From Pseudomonas monsensis (GTDB taxonomy: Bacteria > Pseudomonadota > Gammaproteobacteria > Pseudomonadales > Pseudomonadaceae), in assembly GCF_014268495.2 (NCBI RefSeq), contig NZ_CP077087.1, positions 4,731,001 through 4,795,000 on the forward strand: a stretch of DNA of 64,000 nucleotides. The letters run 5' to 3'. This document shows, one piece after another, positions 26,723 to 36,024 of the stretch. The notes under the pieces are model-generated. The model was not told the origin of the DNA and made no database searches. It saw nothing but the letters and a program-made list of their open reading frames with translations. Made by a program: the position numbers and the translations under genes. Position 1 is the first letter of the stretch. Each line of letters opens with the position of its first letter.

Positions 26723-28237
26723 TCAGTCCTTGTGCTTTTTCGTGCGCTTGTCGGACTTCTCGAACGCCTCTTCCAGCGCACGGTTGATGGTGCGCAGCAC
26801 CTTGACCCGTGCCCAGCGTTTGTCATTGGCCTCGACCAGCGTCCACGGCGATATTTCGGTGCTGGTACGGTCAACCATATCGCCCACGGCAGCGCGGTAG
26901 GCGTCCCACTTGTCGCGGTTGCGCCAGTCGTCTTCGGTGATCTTGAAGCGCTTGAACGGAATCTGCTCCCGCGCCTGAAAGCGCTCCATCTGCGTGTCCT
27001 TGTCGATCGCCAGCCAGAACTTGACGACGATGACCCCGGCGTCGGCAATCTGTTCTTCGAAGTCATTAATCTCGCTGTAGGCGCGCAGCCAGTCGGCCGG
27101 GCTGCAAAAGCCCTCGACCCGCTCCACCAGCACCCGGCCATACCAGGAGCGGTCGAACACGGTGAACTTGCCCCGCGCCGGCAGGTGCCGCCAGAACCGC
27201 CACAAGTACGGTTGCGCACGTTCCTCTTCAGTCGGCGCGGCGATCGGCACGATGCTGTACTGACGCGGATCGAGCGCCGCCGCCACTCGACGGATCGCCC
27301 CGCCCTTGCCCGCCGCATCGTTGCCTTCGAATACCGCAACCAGAGCGTGGCGGCGCATGCGTTTGTCGCGCATCAGCCCGGACAACCGCGCCTGCTCGGT
27401 GATCAGTTGTTCTTCGTAGTCTTTCTTTTCCAACTGCTGGCTGAGGTCGAGGCTGTCGAGCAGGTTCAGTTGATCGACCGCCGTACCCAGCGGTGCCGCG
27501 TTGACTTCTTCGGTGTGCACCTGCTGACGCCTGAGCGCATTTTGCAGACCTTCGAGCAGAATCTTGCCGACCGCCAGACTGCGGTAATTGGCGTCCATGC
27601 CTTCGATGATGTGCCACGGCGCGTAGTCGCGGCTGGTACGGCGCAACACGCGCTCGCCGTATTTGACGAACTTGTCGTAGGTCTGCGATTGCTGCCAGTC
27701 CAGCGGGCTGATGCGCCAGCTGTGCAGCGGGTCATCGGCCAGGGCTTTGAGCCGCGCCTTCATCTGCTTCTTCGACAAGTGAAACCAGAACTTGAAGATC
27801 AGCGCGCCTTCGTCGCAGAGCATCTTTTCCAGACGCTCGGCGGCGTTGATCGCCTGATCCAGGCGCGGATCCTTGAACAGACCGTGAACCCGCCCCTGAA
27901 GCATCTGGCTGTACCAGTTGCCGAAGAACACCCCCATCCGCCCCTTCGCCGGGAGCATCCGCCAGTAACGCCAGGCCGGTGGCCGCGCCAGCTCTTCATC
28001 GGTCTGCTGATCGAAGGTGCGTACCTCGATCAGACGCGGGTCCATCCACTCGTTGAGCAACTTGACGGTCTCGCCCTTGCCGGCCCCTTCAATGCCGTTG
28101 ATCAAAATGATCACCGGGAAGCGTTTCTGCTGCTGCAACTCGAACTGCGCTTCCAGCAAAGCTTCACGCAGCGCAGGCACCGCCTCGTCGTACGTTTCTT
28201 TGTCGATGGCGTGACCGATTTCAGCGGATTCAAACAT
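26723..28237 (-). CDS. pap: Polyphosphate:AMP phosphotransferase (class II PPK2, two-domain)
   Basis: A 504-residue tandem PPK2. The first half carries the P-loop GIEGAGKGETVKLL; the second has a second P-loop, GNDAAGKGGAIRRV, with the lid segments RSWYGRVLVERVEGF. Class II PPK2 enzymes phosphorylate AMP to ADP with polyphosphate, and the C-terminal half is normally the active one. The N-terminal loop is degenerate-looking at the neighbouring lid motif (GNWYSQMLQG). ATG 28237 gives the family start MFESAEIGHAIDKETYD. Confidence 0.92.
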   Translation of the reverse strand: MFESAEIGHAIDKETYDEAVPALREALLEAQFELQQQKRFPVIILINGIEGAGKGETVKLLNEWMDPRLIEVRTFDQQTDEELARPPAWRYWRMLPAKGRMGVFFGNWYSQMLQGRVHGLFKDPRLDQAINAAERLEKMLCDEGALIFKFWFHLSKKQMKARLKALADDPLHSWRISPLDWQQSQTYDKFVKYGERVLRRTSRDYAPWHIIEGMDANYRSLAVGKILLEGLQNALRRQQVHTEEVNAAPLGTAVDQLNLLDSLDLSQQLEKKDYEEQLITEQARLSGLMRDKRMRRHALVAVFEGNDAAGKGGAIRRVAAALDPRQYSIVPIAAPTEEERAQPYLWRFWRHLPARGKFTVFDRSWYGRVLVERVEGFCSPADWLRAYSEINDFEEQIADAGVIVVKFWLAIDKDTQMERFQAREQIPFKRFKITEDDWRNRDKWDAYRAAVGDMVDRTSTEISPWTLVEANDKRWARVKVLRTINRALEEAFEKSDKRTKKHKD

Positions 28238-28334
28238 GGGACGGCTCCTTCCAGAATGCAGCAAGACTAGCGGATTGGGCACGGCGATGGCGGAGAAATT
28301 CCTCCGCCAAGGTGAGTTAAATGAATGAACAACG

Positions 28335-28467
28335 GTGGCGAGGGCGCTTGCTCCCCCTCAGCTGCGCAGCAGTCGCAAGACCTGCCACCACGGTCCTCCA
28401 GACACATCGCGTTCACCGGTTTTGGGGCTGCTGTGCACCCCGGCGGGAGCAAGCGCCTTCGCCACAA
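28335..28467. repeat. Inverted repeat pair (GTGGCGAGGGCGCTTGCTCC type)
   Basis: GTGGCGAGGGCGCTTGCTCC at the left and its near complement at the right flank about 90 bp with internal shorter inverted repeats. It is a third REP-like family in this window. It separates pap from mnmC; apparent open frames across it look like chance. Confidence 0.8.
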
Positions 28468-28571
28468 AAGCCGCTGATGATCCTGCATTCGACCCTGGCC
28501 CCCCTTGCCATGGATCAAGCACCCAGCGCCCGATCGGCTAGAATGGCCGCCTTGTGATTGCCGAGCCTGCC

Positions 28572-30551
28572 ATGAAACCCGTATTGCCCCACGCCCAGCT
28601 CGACTGGGATGACCAGGGACGCCCGCGTTCGCGGGTGTTCGATGACGTGTATTTTTCCGATCAGTCAGGTCTGGAAGAAACCCGTTATGTATTCCTCGAA
28701 CAGAACCGTCTGGCCGAACGTTTTGCCGCGTTGCCAGCGCACGGGCGACTGGTGATCGGCGAAACCGGATTCGGCACCGGGCTGAATTTTCTCTGCGCCT
28801 GGCAGCTGTTCGAGCAACATGCGGTGGCCGGGGCGCGCCTGCATTTCGTCAGCGTCGAAAAGTATCCGCTGAGCCCTGCGGACTTGCAGCGGGCCTTGGC
28901 CTTGTGGCCGCAGCTGAAGTCGCTGGCCGATCAGTTGCTGACCCATTACGTGGCGATCCATCAGGGTTTTCAGCGGCTCATTCTGGGCAATGGCCGGGTC
29001 ACGCTGACGCTGTTGATCGGCGATGCGCTGGAGCAATTGCCGCAGCTCGATGCGCAGATCGACGCGTGGTTTCTCGACGGCTTCGCCCCGGCGAAAAACC
29101 CGGACATGTGGACCGCCGAACTGTTCGTAGAACTGGCCCGCCTGGCCGCGCCCGGCTCGACTATCAGCACCTTTACCAGCACCGGTTGGGTGCGGCGCTT
29201 GCTCAATGCCGCCGGGTTCAAGATGAAACGCACGCCGGGCATCGGCCACAAGTGGGAAATCCTGCGCGGTGAATTTGTCGGCTGGCCGCAGGACGTTGCG
29301 CCACCCGCGCCAGACAAACCGTGGTTCGCCCGCCCTGCCCCGCTGACCGGTGAGCGCCGGGCATTGGTGATCGGGGCCGGGCTGGCCGGGTGCGCCAGCG
29401 CCGCCAGTCTCGCGGCGCGGGGCTGGCAGGTCAGCCTGCTGGAACGGCATGCCGACGTGGCGCAGGAAGCATCGGGCAATCCACAGGGCGTGCTGTACCT
29501 GAAGCTGTCGGCCCACGGCACCGCGTTGTCGCAACTGATCGTCAGCGGGTTCGGCTACACCCGCCGCCTGCTGGAAACCCTGCAACGCGGCTCGGATTGG
29601 GACGATTGCGGCGTGCTGCAATTGGCATTCAATACAAAGGAAGCCGAGCGCCACGCGCAACTGGCGGCGGCGTTCCCGGAAGATCTGGTGCACTGGCTCG
29701 ACCAGCCGCAGGCCGAGATTCAGGCCGGGGTCGGACTGAGCCACGGCGGCTTGTATTACCCCGAAGGCGGCTGGGTGCATCCGCCCGCGCTGTGCCAGGC
29801 ACAGGCCGCGCAACCGAACATCGAATTGCTCAAGCATCACGAGGCGCTGGAACTGCGCAAGGTCGAGGGTCAGTGGCAAGCCCTCGCCGGCGACCGTGTG
29901 CTCGCCAGCGCACCGGTGGTGGTATTGGCCGGCGCTGCGGAAATCAAACGCTTTGCACACAGTGCCGAGCTGCCGCTCAAACGCATTCGCGGGCAGATCA
30001 CGCGCCTGCCGCAAACCACGGAAAGCCAGACGCTACGCACCGTGGTCTGCGCCGAAGGTTATGTCGCCCCGGCACGCCTGGGCGAACACACACTGGGCGC
30101 CAGTTTCGATTTCACCAGCGATGACCTGACACCGACGACCGCCGAACACCTGGGCAATCTGGCAATGCTTGAGGAGATCTCCGGCGATCTGGTGGCGCGT
30201 CTGCACATCAATGACCTGCCTGCAGAAACGCTGGAGGGCCGCGCCGCCTTTCGCTGCACCAGCCCCGATTATCTGCCGATTGTCGGTCCGCTGGCCGACC
30301 GCGAAGCCTTCGCTCAGGCCTACGCGGCGTTAAGCAAGGATGCGCGACAAGTGCCGGACATTGCCTGCCCGTGGCTCGACGGCTTGTATGTCAACAGCGG
30401 CCACGGCTCACGCGGGCTGATCACCGCACCGCTGTCCGGCGAACTGCTGGCGGCGTGGCTGGACAACGAGCCGCTGCCCCTGCCCAGAAGCGTCGCCGAA
30501 GCCTGCCATCCCAACCGTTTTGCCTTGCGCACGTTGATTCGCGGCAAATGA
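28572..30551 (+). CDS. mnmC: Bifunctional tRNA 5-methylaminomethyl-2-thiouridine enzyme MnmC
   Basis: A 659-residue fusion. The N-terminal 250 residues are the methyltransferase (MnmC2) with the SAM site VIGETGFGTGLNFLCAW and catalytic region DGFAPAKNPDMW. The C-terminal 400 residues are the FAD-dependent oxidase (MnmC1) with dinucleotide motif ALVIGAGLAGCASAASLA and ASGNPQGVLYLKLS. The enzyme converts cmnm5(s2)U34 to mnm5(s2)U34 in tRNA. ATG 28572 is conserved in type (MKPVLPHAQLDWDDQGRP). Confidence 0.96.
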   Translation: MKPVLPHAQLDWDDQGRPRSRVFDDVYFSDQSGLEETRYVFLEQNRLAERFAALPAHGRLVIGETGFGTGLNFLCAWQLFEQHAVAGARLHFVSVEKYPLSPADLQRALALWPQLKSLADQLLTHYVAIHQGFQRLILGNGRVTLTLLIGDALEQLPQLDAQIDAWFLDGFAPAKNPDMWTAELFVELARLAAPGSTISTFTSTGWVRRLLNAAGFKMKRTPGIGHKWEILRGEFVGWPQDVAPPAPDKPWFARPAPLTGERRALVIGAGLAGCASAASLAARGWQVSLLERHADVAQEASGNPQGVLYLKLSAHGTALSQLIVSGFGYTRRLLETLQRGSDWDDCGVLQLAFNTKEAERHAQLAAAFPEDLVHWLDQPQAEIQAGVGLSHGGLYYPEGGWVHPPALCQAQAAQPNIELLKHHEALELRKVEGQWQALAGDRVLASAPVVVLAGAAEIKRFAHSAELPLKRIRGQITRLPQTTESQTLRTVVCAEGYVAPARLGEHTLGASFDFTSDDLTPTTAEHLGNLAMLEEISGDLVARLHINDLPAETLEGRAAFRCTSPDYLPIVGPLADREAFAQAYAALSKDARQVPDIACPWLDGLYVNSGHGSRGLITAPLSGELLAAWLDNEPLPLPRSVAEACHPNRFALRTLIRGK

Positions 30552-30557
30552 AAAAGA

Positions 30558-30588
30558 GCGACTGGCCGCTGGTCAGTCGCCGCCCCTT
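30558..30588 (+). terminator. Stem-loop after mnmC
   Basis: A 10-bp stem GCGACTGGCC/GGTCAGTCGC (one G-T pair) with a 3-nt loop starts 7 bp after the mnmC stop; the T-run is weak (CCCCTT), so termination may be partial. Confidence 0.6.
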
Positions 30589-30700
30589 ATAACTCATCGT
30601 TCTAAAACTCCCACAACTGCACCGGGTCAGTTTCTGAGTAACGGCCATTTTGGCCTGACTGAGAATCACCCTCCCCAACGGAAAAACCGGTAAGGATTTT

Positions 30701-32473
30701 ATGTGCGGATTAGCTGGCGAGTTACGTTTTGATCAACACCCTGCAGACCTTGCAGCCATTGAGCGAATCACCCATCACCTGGCGCCTCGCGGCCCCGACG
30801 CGTGGGGCTTCCATGCTCAAGGGCCGATTGCCCTGGGCCACCGTCGCCTGAAAATCATGGACCTGTCGGACGGCTCGGCGCAGCCGATGATCGACAGTCA
30901 ACTGGGCTTGTCCCTGGCCTTCAACGGCGCGATCTACAACTTCCCGGAACTGCGCGCCGAACTCGAAGCGCTCGGTTACGCGTTCTATTCCGGTGGCGAC
31001 ACCGAGGTGCTGCTCAAGGGTTACCACGCCTGGGGCGAAGCAATGCTGCCGAAACTCAACGGTATGTTTGCCTTCGCCATCTGGGAGCGCGACGCCCAGC
31101 GCCTGTTCATCGCTCGCGACCGTCTCGGCGTGAAGCCGTTGTACCTGTCGCGCACCGGTCAGCGTTTGCGTTTCGCCTCGGCCCTGCCGGCGCTGCTCAA
31201 GGGCGGCGACATCAACCCGATCCTTGACCCGGTGGCGCTCAATCACTATCTGAATTTCCACGCGGTGGTCCCGGCCCCGCGCACCTTGCTGGCCGGCATC
31301 GAAAAGCTGCCGCCCGCCACGTGGATGCGCGTTGAAGCCGATGGCACCACCGAACAGAAAACCTGGTGGACCCTGCCCTACGGCCCGCACGAGGATGAGA
31401 AAAACCTGACGCTGGAAGACTGGGTCGACCGCGTGCTCGACAGCACCCGCGAAGCCGTGGCGATCCGCCAACGTGCGGCGGTGGATGTGGGTGTGCTGCT
31501 GTCCGGCGGTGTCGATTCGAGCATGCTCGTCGGTCTGCTGCGGGAAGTCGGCGTGGAAAACCTGTCGACCTTTTCCATCGGTTTCCAGGACGCTGGCGGC
31601 GAGCGCGGTGACGAGTTCCAGTATTCGGACCTGATCGCCAAACACTACGGCACGCAGCACCATCAGTTGCGCATCGACGAAAAAGAGATCATCGAACAAC
31701 TGCCTGCTGCCTTCCGCGCGATGAGCGAACCGATGGTCAGCCATGACTGCATCGCGTTCTACCTGTTGTCTCGCGAAGTGGCCAAACACTGCAAGGTAGT
31801 GCAAAGCGGCCAGGGCGCCGACGAGTTGTTCGCCGGTTATCACTGGTACCCGCAAGTGGACGGTGCGGCGGATCCGTACGCGGCCTATCGCGCGGCATTC
31901 TTCGACCGCAGCTACGACGACTACGCTGCCACCGTGCAGCCGAAATGGCTGACGGCCAATGACGCTGCCGGCGACTTCGTGAAGGAACATTTCGCCCAAC
32001 CGGGCGCCGATGCCGCCGTGGACAAAGCCCTGCGCCTGGACAGCACGGTGATGCTGGTGGATGACCCGGTCAAACGTGTCGACAACATGACCATGGCCTG
32101 GGGCCTGGAAGCTCGCACGCCGTTTCTCGACTATCGCCTGGTCGAACTGTCGGCTCGTGTGCCTGGTCGCTTCAAGCTGCCTGACGGCGGCAAACAGGTG
32201 CTCAAAGAGGCGGCGCGACGGGTCATTCCGAGCGAAGTGATTGATCGCAAAAAAGGCTACTTCCCGGTGCCCGGCCTCAAGCATTTGCAAGGCGACACGC
32301 TGAACTGGGTGCGCGAACTGCTGCTTGATCCGAGTCAGGATCGCGGCCTGTTCAACCCGGCGATGCTCGACAAACTGCTGACCGATCCGCAAGGCCAACT
32401 GACCCCGTTACGCGGCTCGAAACTGTGGCAACTGGCGGCCTTGAACCTGTGGCTCAGTGAACAAGGAATCTGA
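30701..32473 (+). CDS. asnO: N-acetylglutaminylglutamine amidotransferase AsnO
   Basis: A 590-residue asparagine-synthetase-like enzyme. Cys2 begins the class II glutaminase domain (MCGLAGELRFD, with LAPRGPDAWG), and the C-terminal synthetase domain has the PP-loop VLLSGGVDSSMLVGLL. In the NAGGN pathway it amidates N-acetylglutaminylglutamine made by Ngg to give the osmolyte N-acetylglutaminylglutamine amide. The ngg gene follows within 3 bp and the M42 peptidase after that. AAGGA lies just upstream of ATG 30701. The stretch after mnmC (about 100 bp) should hold an osmotically controlled promoter. Confidence 0.93.
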   Translation: MCGLAGELRFDQHPADLAAIERITHHLAPRGPDAWGFHAQGPIALGHRRLKIMDLSDGSAQPMIDSQLGLSLAFNGAIYNFPELRAELEALGYAFYSGGDTEVLLKGYHAWGEAMLPKLNGMFAFAIWERDAQRLFIARDRLGVKPLYLSRTGQRLRFASALPALLKGGDINPILDPVALNHYLNFHAVVPAPRTLLAGIEKLPPATWMRVEADGTTEQKTWWTLPYGPHEDEKNLTLEDWVDRVLDSTREAVAIRQRAAVDVGVLLSGGVDSSMLVGLLREVGVENLSTFSIGFQDAGGERGDEFQYSDLIAKHYGTQHHQLRIDEKEIIEQLPAAFRAMSEPMVSHDCIAFYLLSREVAKHCKVVQSGQGADELFAGYHWYPQVDGAADPYAAYRAAFFDRSYDDYAATVQPKWLTANDAAGDFVKEHFAQPGADAAVDKALRLDSTVMLVDDPVKRVDNMTMAWGLEARTPFLDYRLVELSARVPGRFKLPDGGKQVLKEAARRVIPSEVIDRKKGYFPVPGLKHLQGDTLNWVRELLLDPSQDRGLFNPAMLDKLLTDPQGQLTPLRGSKLWQLAALNLWLSEQGI

Positions 32474-32476
32474 TTG

Positions 32477-34225
32477 ATGAAACCCCACGCCACGGCTATC
32501 AGCCAACGCCTGCTGCGCGGTCAGACACCGTCGTATGAACGCTTGCAGGCGCGTCTGGCCGAAGACGGCAGCGAACTCGGCGCCGACCCTATCGCCGTGC
32601 ATTGCGGTTGGGGCCGGCTGCTGATCGGCCACACCTTTCCTGAACCGGCGACGCTGGCGCAGGAATTGCTCAACGAGCAACCCGGCGAGCGCGACATCGC
32701 GCTGTACGTCGCCGCGCCGCAGCAGATTCTCGGTCTTGAACCGACCCAGTTGTTTCTCGATCCGTCCGACACCTTGCGCGTTTGGTTCAGCGATTACCGT
32801 CAGGCGACGCGGGTGTTTCGCGGCTTCCGCATTCGTCGCGCGCAGAGCGAGGCGGACTGGCAGGCGATCAATGTGCTGTACCAGGCGCGCGGCATGTTGC
32901 CGATCGACGCCACGCGGCTCACCCCGCATCATCAGGGCGGCCCGGTGTACTGGATCGCTGAAGATGAAGACAGCGGCGCGGTGATCGGCAGCGTCATGGG
33001 CCTGAATCATCACAAAGCGTTCAACGACCCGGAGCACGGCAGCAGCCTGTGGTGCCTGGCGGTCGATCCGCAATGCTCGCGGCCCGGTGTCGGTGAAGTG
33101 CTGGTCCGTCATCTGATCGAGCACTTCATGAGTCGCGGCTTGAGCTATCTCGACCTGTCGGTGTTGCACGACAACCGTCAAGCCAAGAATCTCTACGCCA
33201 AGCTCGGTTTTCGCAACCTGTCGACGTTTGCCATCAAACGCAAGAACGGCATCAACCAGCCGTTGTTCCTCGGCCCGGGACCGGAGGCGCAGTTCAATCC
33301 CTATGCGCGGATCATCGTCGAAGAAGCCCATCGACGTGGCATCGACGTTCAGGTCGATGACGCCGACGCCGGGCTGTTCACCCTCAGCCATGGCGGGCGC
33401 CGGGTGCGCTGCCGGGAATCGTTGAGCGACCTGACCAGCGCGATCAGCATGAGCCTGTGCCAGGACAAAAGCCTGACCCACAAGGTGCTGAAAGCCGCCG
33501 GCCTCAACCTGCCGTCGCAACAGTTGGCGGGCAATGCCGACGACAACCTGGCGTTTCTCGACGAGCATCAGCGAGTGGTGGTCAAGCCGCTCGACGGTGA
33601 ACAGGGCCAGGGCGTGGCGGTGGATTTGCAGAGTATCGAAGAGGTGCAGCGCGCCATCGAAACCGCAAAACAATTCGATAGCCGGGTGCTGCTGGAAAGC
33701 TTCCACGAAGGCCTCGATCTGCGGATTCTGGTGATTGGCTTTGACGTGGTGGCGGCGGCGATTCGCAAGCCTGCGGAAGTGGTCGGTGACGGGCACCATT
33801 CGATTGGTGCGTTGATCGAAGCGCAGAGCCGGCGCCGTCAGGCGGCGACCGGTGGCGAGAGCAAGATCCCGCTGGATCACGAAACCCAACGCACCCTGCA
33901 CGCGGCCGGTTATGACTACAGCAGCATCCTGCCGGCCGGTGAGCATCTGTTCGTGCGGCGCACCGCCAATCTGCACACCGGCGGCACACTGGAAGATGTC
34001 ACGGCGATCCTGCACCCGACCCTTGTCGATGCCGCCGTGCGCGCAGCACGGGCGCTGGACATTCCGATGGTTGGTCTCGATTTGATGGTGCCGGCGGCGG
34101 ATCAACCGGAGTACGTGTTTATCGAAGCCAACGAACGGGCCGGGCTGGCCAACCATGAACCGCAGCCGACGGCGGAGCGGTTTGTCGATCTGCTGTTTCC
34201 GCACAGTCAGCCGGCTGTTTCTTGA
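32477..34225 (+). CDS. ngg: N-acetylglutaminylglutamine synthetase Ngg (GNAT + ATP-grasp)
   Basis: A 582-residue fusion. Residues about 110-260 form a GNAT acetyltransferase (LWCLAVDPQCSRPGVGEVLV, then SYLDLSVLHDNRQAKNLYAKLGF). The C-terminal half is ATP-grasp (VVVKPLDGEQGQGVAVDL, later GLDLMVPAADQPEYVFIEAN with metal-binding residues). It acetylates glutamine and ligates a second glutamine, giving N-acetylglutaminylglutamine. ATG 32477 follows the asnO stop by 3 bp with AAGGA in the end of asnO, so translation is coupled. Confidence 0.93.
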   Translation: MKPHATAISQRLLRGQTPSYERLQARLAEDGSELGADPIAVHCGWGRLLIGHTFPEPATLAQELLNEQPGERDIALYVAAPQQILGLEPTQLFLDPSDTLRVWFSDYRQATRVFRGFRIRRAQSEADWQAINVLYQARGMLPIDATRLTPHHQGGPVYWIAEDEDSGAVIGSVMGLNHHKAFNDPEHGSSLWCLAVDPQCSRPGVGEVLVRHLIEHFMSRGLSYLDLSVLHDNRQAKNLYAKLGFRNLSTFAIKRKNGINQPLFLGPGPEAQFNPYARIIVEEAHRRGIDVQVDDADAGLFTLSHGGRRVRCRESLSDLTSAISMSLCQDKSLTHKVLKAAGLNLPSQQLAGNADDNLAFLDEHQRVVVKPLDGEQGQGVAVDLQSIEEVQRAIETAKQFDSRVLLESFHEGLDLRILVIGFDVVAAAIRKPAEVVGDGHHSIGALIEAQSRRRQAATGGESKIPLDHETQRTLHAAGYDYSSILPAGEHLFVRRTANLHTGGTLEDVTAILHPTLVDAAVRAARALDIPMVGLDLMVPAADQPEYVFIEANERAGLANHEPQPTAERFVDLLFPHSQPAVS

Positions 34226-34248
34226 TCATGCAGCGCGTCCACTGACGC

Positions 34249-34315
34249 CTTCGCGAGCAAGCTCGCTCCCACAGAGGAACGCATTCCAAATGTGGGAGCG
34301 AGCTTGCTCGCGAAG
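34249..34315. repeat. Inverted REP pair (GAGCGAGCTTGCTCGC type)
   Basis: CTTCGCGAGCAAGCTCGCTC and its complement flank about 20 bp between ngg and the M42 peptidase gene. It lies inside the operon and may set the relative level of the peptidase mRNA. Confidence 0.9.
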
Positions 34316-34386
34316 GGGCCGCAACAGACACCACAAATTTTCCCTCATCGAAACCATCGATGCGCCTCAACTCATCAGGAGTTTCC

Positions 34387-35577
34387 ATGACCACACAAAT
34401 CCCTGAACCGGATCTGAACTACCTGCAAAAAGTCCTGCTGGAAATGCTCGCCATTCCCAGCCCCACCGGGTTCACCGACACCATCGTGCGTTACGTCGCC
34501 GAGCGTCTGGAAGAACTTGGCATTCCCTTCGAGATGACCCGTCGCGGCACGATCCGCGCCACCCTCAAGGGCAAGAAAAACAGCCCCGACCGCGCGGTCT
34601 CGGCGCACCTCGACACCATCGGTGCGGCCGTGCGCGCCGTGAAAGACAACGGGCGTTTGACCCTGGCCCCGGTCGGCTGCTGGTCGAGCCGGTTTGCCGA
34701 GGGCAGCCGCGTCAGCCTGTTCACCGACAATGGCGTGATTCGCGGCAGCGTGCTGCCGTTGATGGCGTCCGGACACGCATTCAACACCGCCGTGGACGAA
34801 ATGCCGATCAGTTGGGATCACGTCGAGCTGCGTCTGGACGCCTACTGCGCAACCAAGGCCGATTGCGATTCGCTGGGCATCAGTGTCGGTGACGTGGTGG
34901 CGTTCGATCCGTTGCCGGAGTTCACCGAAAGCGGTCACATCAGCGCCCGTCACCTGGATGACAAGGCCGGGGTTGCAGCGCTGCTCGCCTCGCTCAAGGC
35001 GATCGTCGACAGCGGTCAGGAATTGATGATCGACTGCCATCCGCTGTTCACCATCACCGAAGAAACCGGCAGCGGCGCGGCGGCAGCATTGCCGTGGGAC
35101 GTCAGTGAATTCGTCGGTATCGACATTGCACCGGTCGCCCCCGGCCAGCATTCCAGCGAACACGCGGTGAGCGTGGCGATGCAGGATTCCGGCGGGCCGT
35201 ACGACTATCACCTGTCACGGCATTTGCTGCGCCTGGCCAGTGAAAACGAGTTGCCGGTGCGCCGCGACCTGTTTCGCTATTACTTCAGCGATGCCCACTC
35301 GGCGGTGACCGCCGGCCACGACATCCGCACCGCCCTGCTCGCCTTTGGCTGCGACGCCACCCACGGTTACGAGCGCACGCACATCGACAGCCTGGCGGCG
35401 CTCAGTCGCTTGCTCGGGGCCTATATTCTGAGTCCGCCGGTGTTTGCCAGCGACGCGGCGCCGGCCAATGCGTCGCTCGACCGGTTCAGTCATCAGATCG
35501 AGCACGACACGCAGATGGAAAGTGATACGCGGGTGCCGTCGGTGGACAGTCTGGTGGGGCAGCGTTCCGACAGTTGA
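34387..35577 (+). CDS. M42-family peptidase of the NAGGN osmoprotectant system
   Basis: A 396-residue M42 aminopeptidase (zinc, PF05343 type). Metal and catalytic motifs are VSAHLDTIGA, RHLDDKAGVAAL (bridging Asp), TITEETGSGAA (catalytic Glu) and DAHSAVTAGHD. A fixed neighbour of asnO-ngg in Pseudomonas, it may turn over the dipeptide when osmotic stress ends; this role is inferred from context. ATG 34387 has GGAG 5 bp upstream. Confidence 0.9.
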   Translation: MTTQIPEPDLNYLQKVLLEMLAIPSPTGFTDTIVRYVAERLEELGIPFEMTRRGTIRATLKGKKNSPDRAVSAHLDTIGAAVRAVKDNGRLTLAPVGCWSSRFAEGSRVSLFTDNGVIRGSVLPLMASGHAFNTAVDEMPISWDHVELRLDAYCATKADCDSLGISVGDVVAFDPLPEFTESGHISARHLDDKAGVAALLASLKAIVDSGQELMIDCHPLFTITEETGSGAAAALPWDVSEFVGIDIAPVAPGQHSSEHAVSVAMQDSGGPYDYHLSRHLLRLASENELPVRRDLFRYYFSDAHSAVTAGHDIRTALLAFGCDATHGYERTHIDSLAALSRLLGAYILSPPVFASDAAPANASLDRFSHQIEHDTQMESDTRVPSVDSLVGQRSDS

Positions 35578-35589
35578 TTCGGTTACTGT

Positions 35590-35699
35590 AGCGGCTGGAC
35601 TGCCCGCATCGCCGGCACGCCAGCTCCCACAGGGCTTGTGCCGCTCACAGGCCCTGTGGTCCAACCAAAAACTGTAGGGGCTGGCTTGCCAGCGATGAG
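35590..35699. repeat. REP-like pair (GGCTGGCTTGCCAGCGATG type)
   Basis: GTAGGGGCTGGCTTGCCAGC at the right and a diverged inverted unit at the left (TAGCGGCTGGACTGCCCGCA) bracket a CACAGGGC/GCCCTGTG inner stem. A further single unit of this family occurs near 62269-62299. Confidence 0.75.
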
Positions 35700-35777
35700 G
35701 CCGGTACACCCCACACAAAACTGGCAGGCAACCGACAATCGCCGTAGCATCCTGACCTTGATTGAACCGAGGTGCCC

Positions 35778-36005
35778 ATGCTGATTCCCCACGACCAACT
35801 TGAAGTCGACACCCTCACCCGCCTGATCGAGGACTTCGTCACCCGCGACGGCACCGACAACGGCGATGACACGCCGCTGGAAACCCGTGTCCTGCGCGTA
35901 CGCCAGGCCCTGACCAAAGGCCAGGCGCTGATCGTCTTCGACCCGGAAAGTGAGCAATGCCAATTGATGCTCAAGCACGACGTGCCCAAGCACCTGTTCG
36001 ACTGA
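35778..36005 (+). CDS. YheU family protein
   Basis: A 75-residue YheU (UPF0270) protein, MLIPHDQLEVDTLTRLIEDF, with the conserved centre GTDNGDD and TRVLRVRQALTKGQALIVFD. Function unknown. ATG 35778 is preceded by GAGG 6 bp away. It converges with the CsrA paralogue; only 5 bp part their stops. Confidence 0.88.
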   Translation: MLIPHDQLEVDTLTRLIEDFVTRDGTDNGDDTPLETRVLRVRQALTKGQALIVFDPESEQCQLMLKHDVPKHLFD

Positions 36006-36024
36006 GCCCGTCAGCGGGCCTTTT
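36006..36024 (+). terminator. YheU terminator overlapping the end of the csrA-like gene
   Basis: GCCCG-TCAG-CGGGC followed by CTTTT starts one base after the YheU stop. The minus-strand csrA-like stop codon (36011-36013) lies in its loop, so the final codons of that gene and the hairpin share bases. Confidence 0.75.

Noticed and set aside
28318..28557. Small ORFs on both strands between pap and mnmC
   Set aside because: They run across a REP-like inverted repeat and lack ribosome sites; the region is best seen as repeat DNA.
30600..30700. AlgU-type promoter upstream of asnO
   Set aside because: There is a TCTGA at about 30632-30640 that could be a -10, but no GAACTT-like -35 lies 16-17 bp before it.
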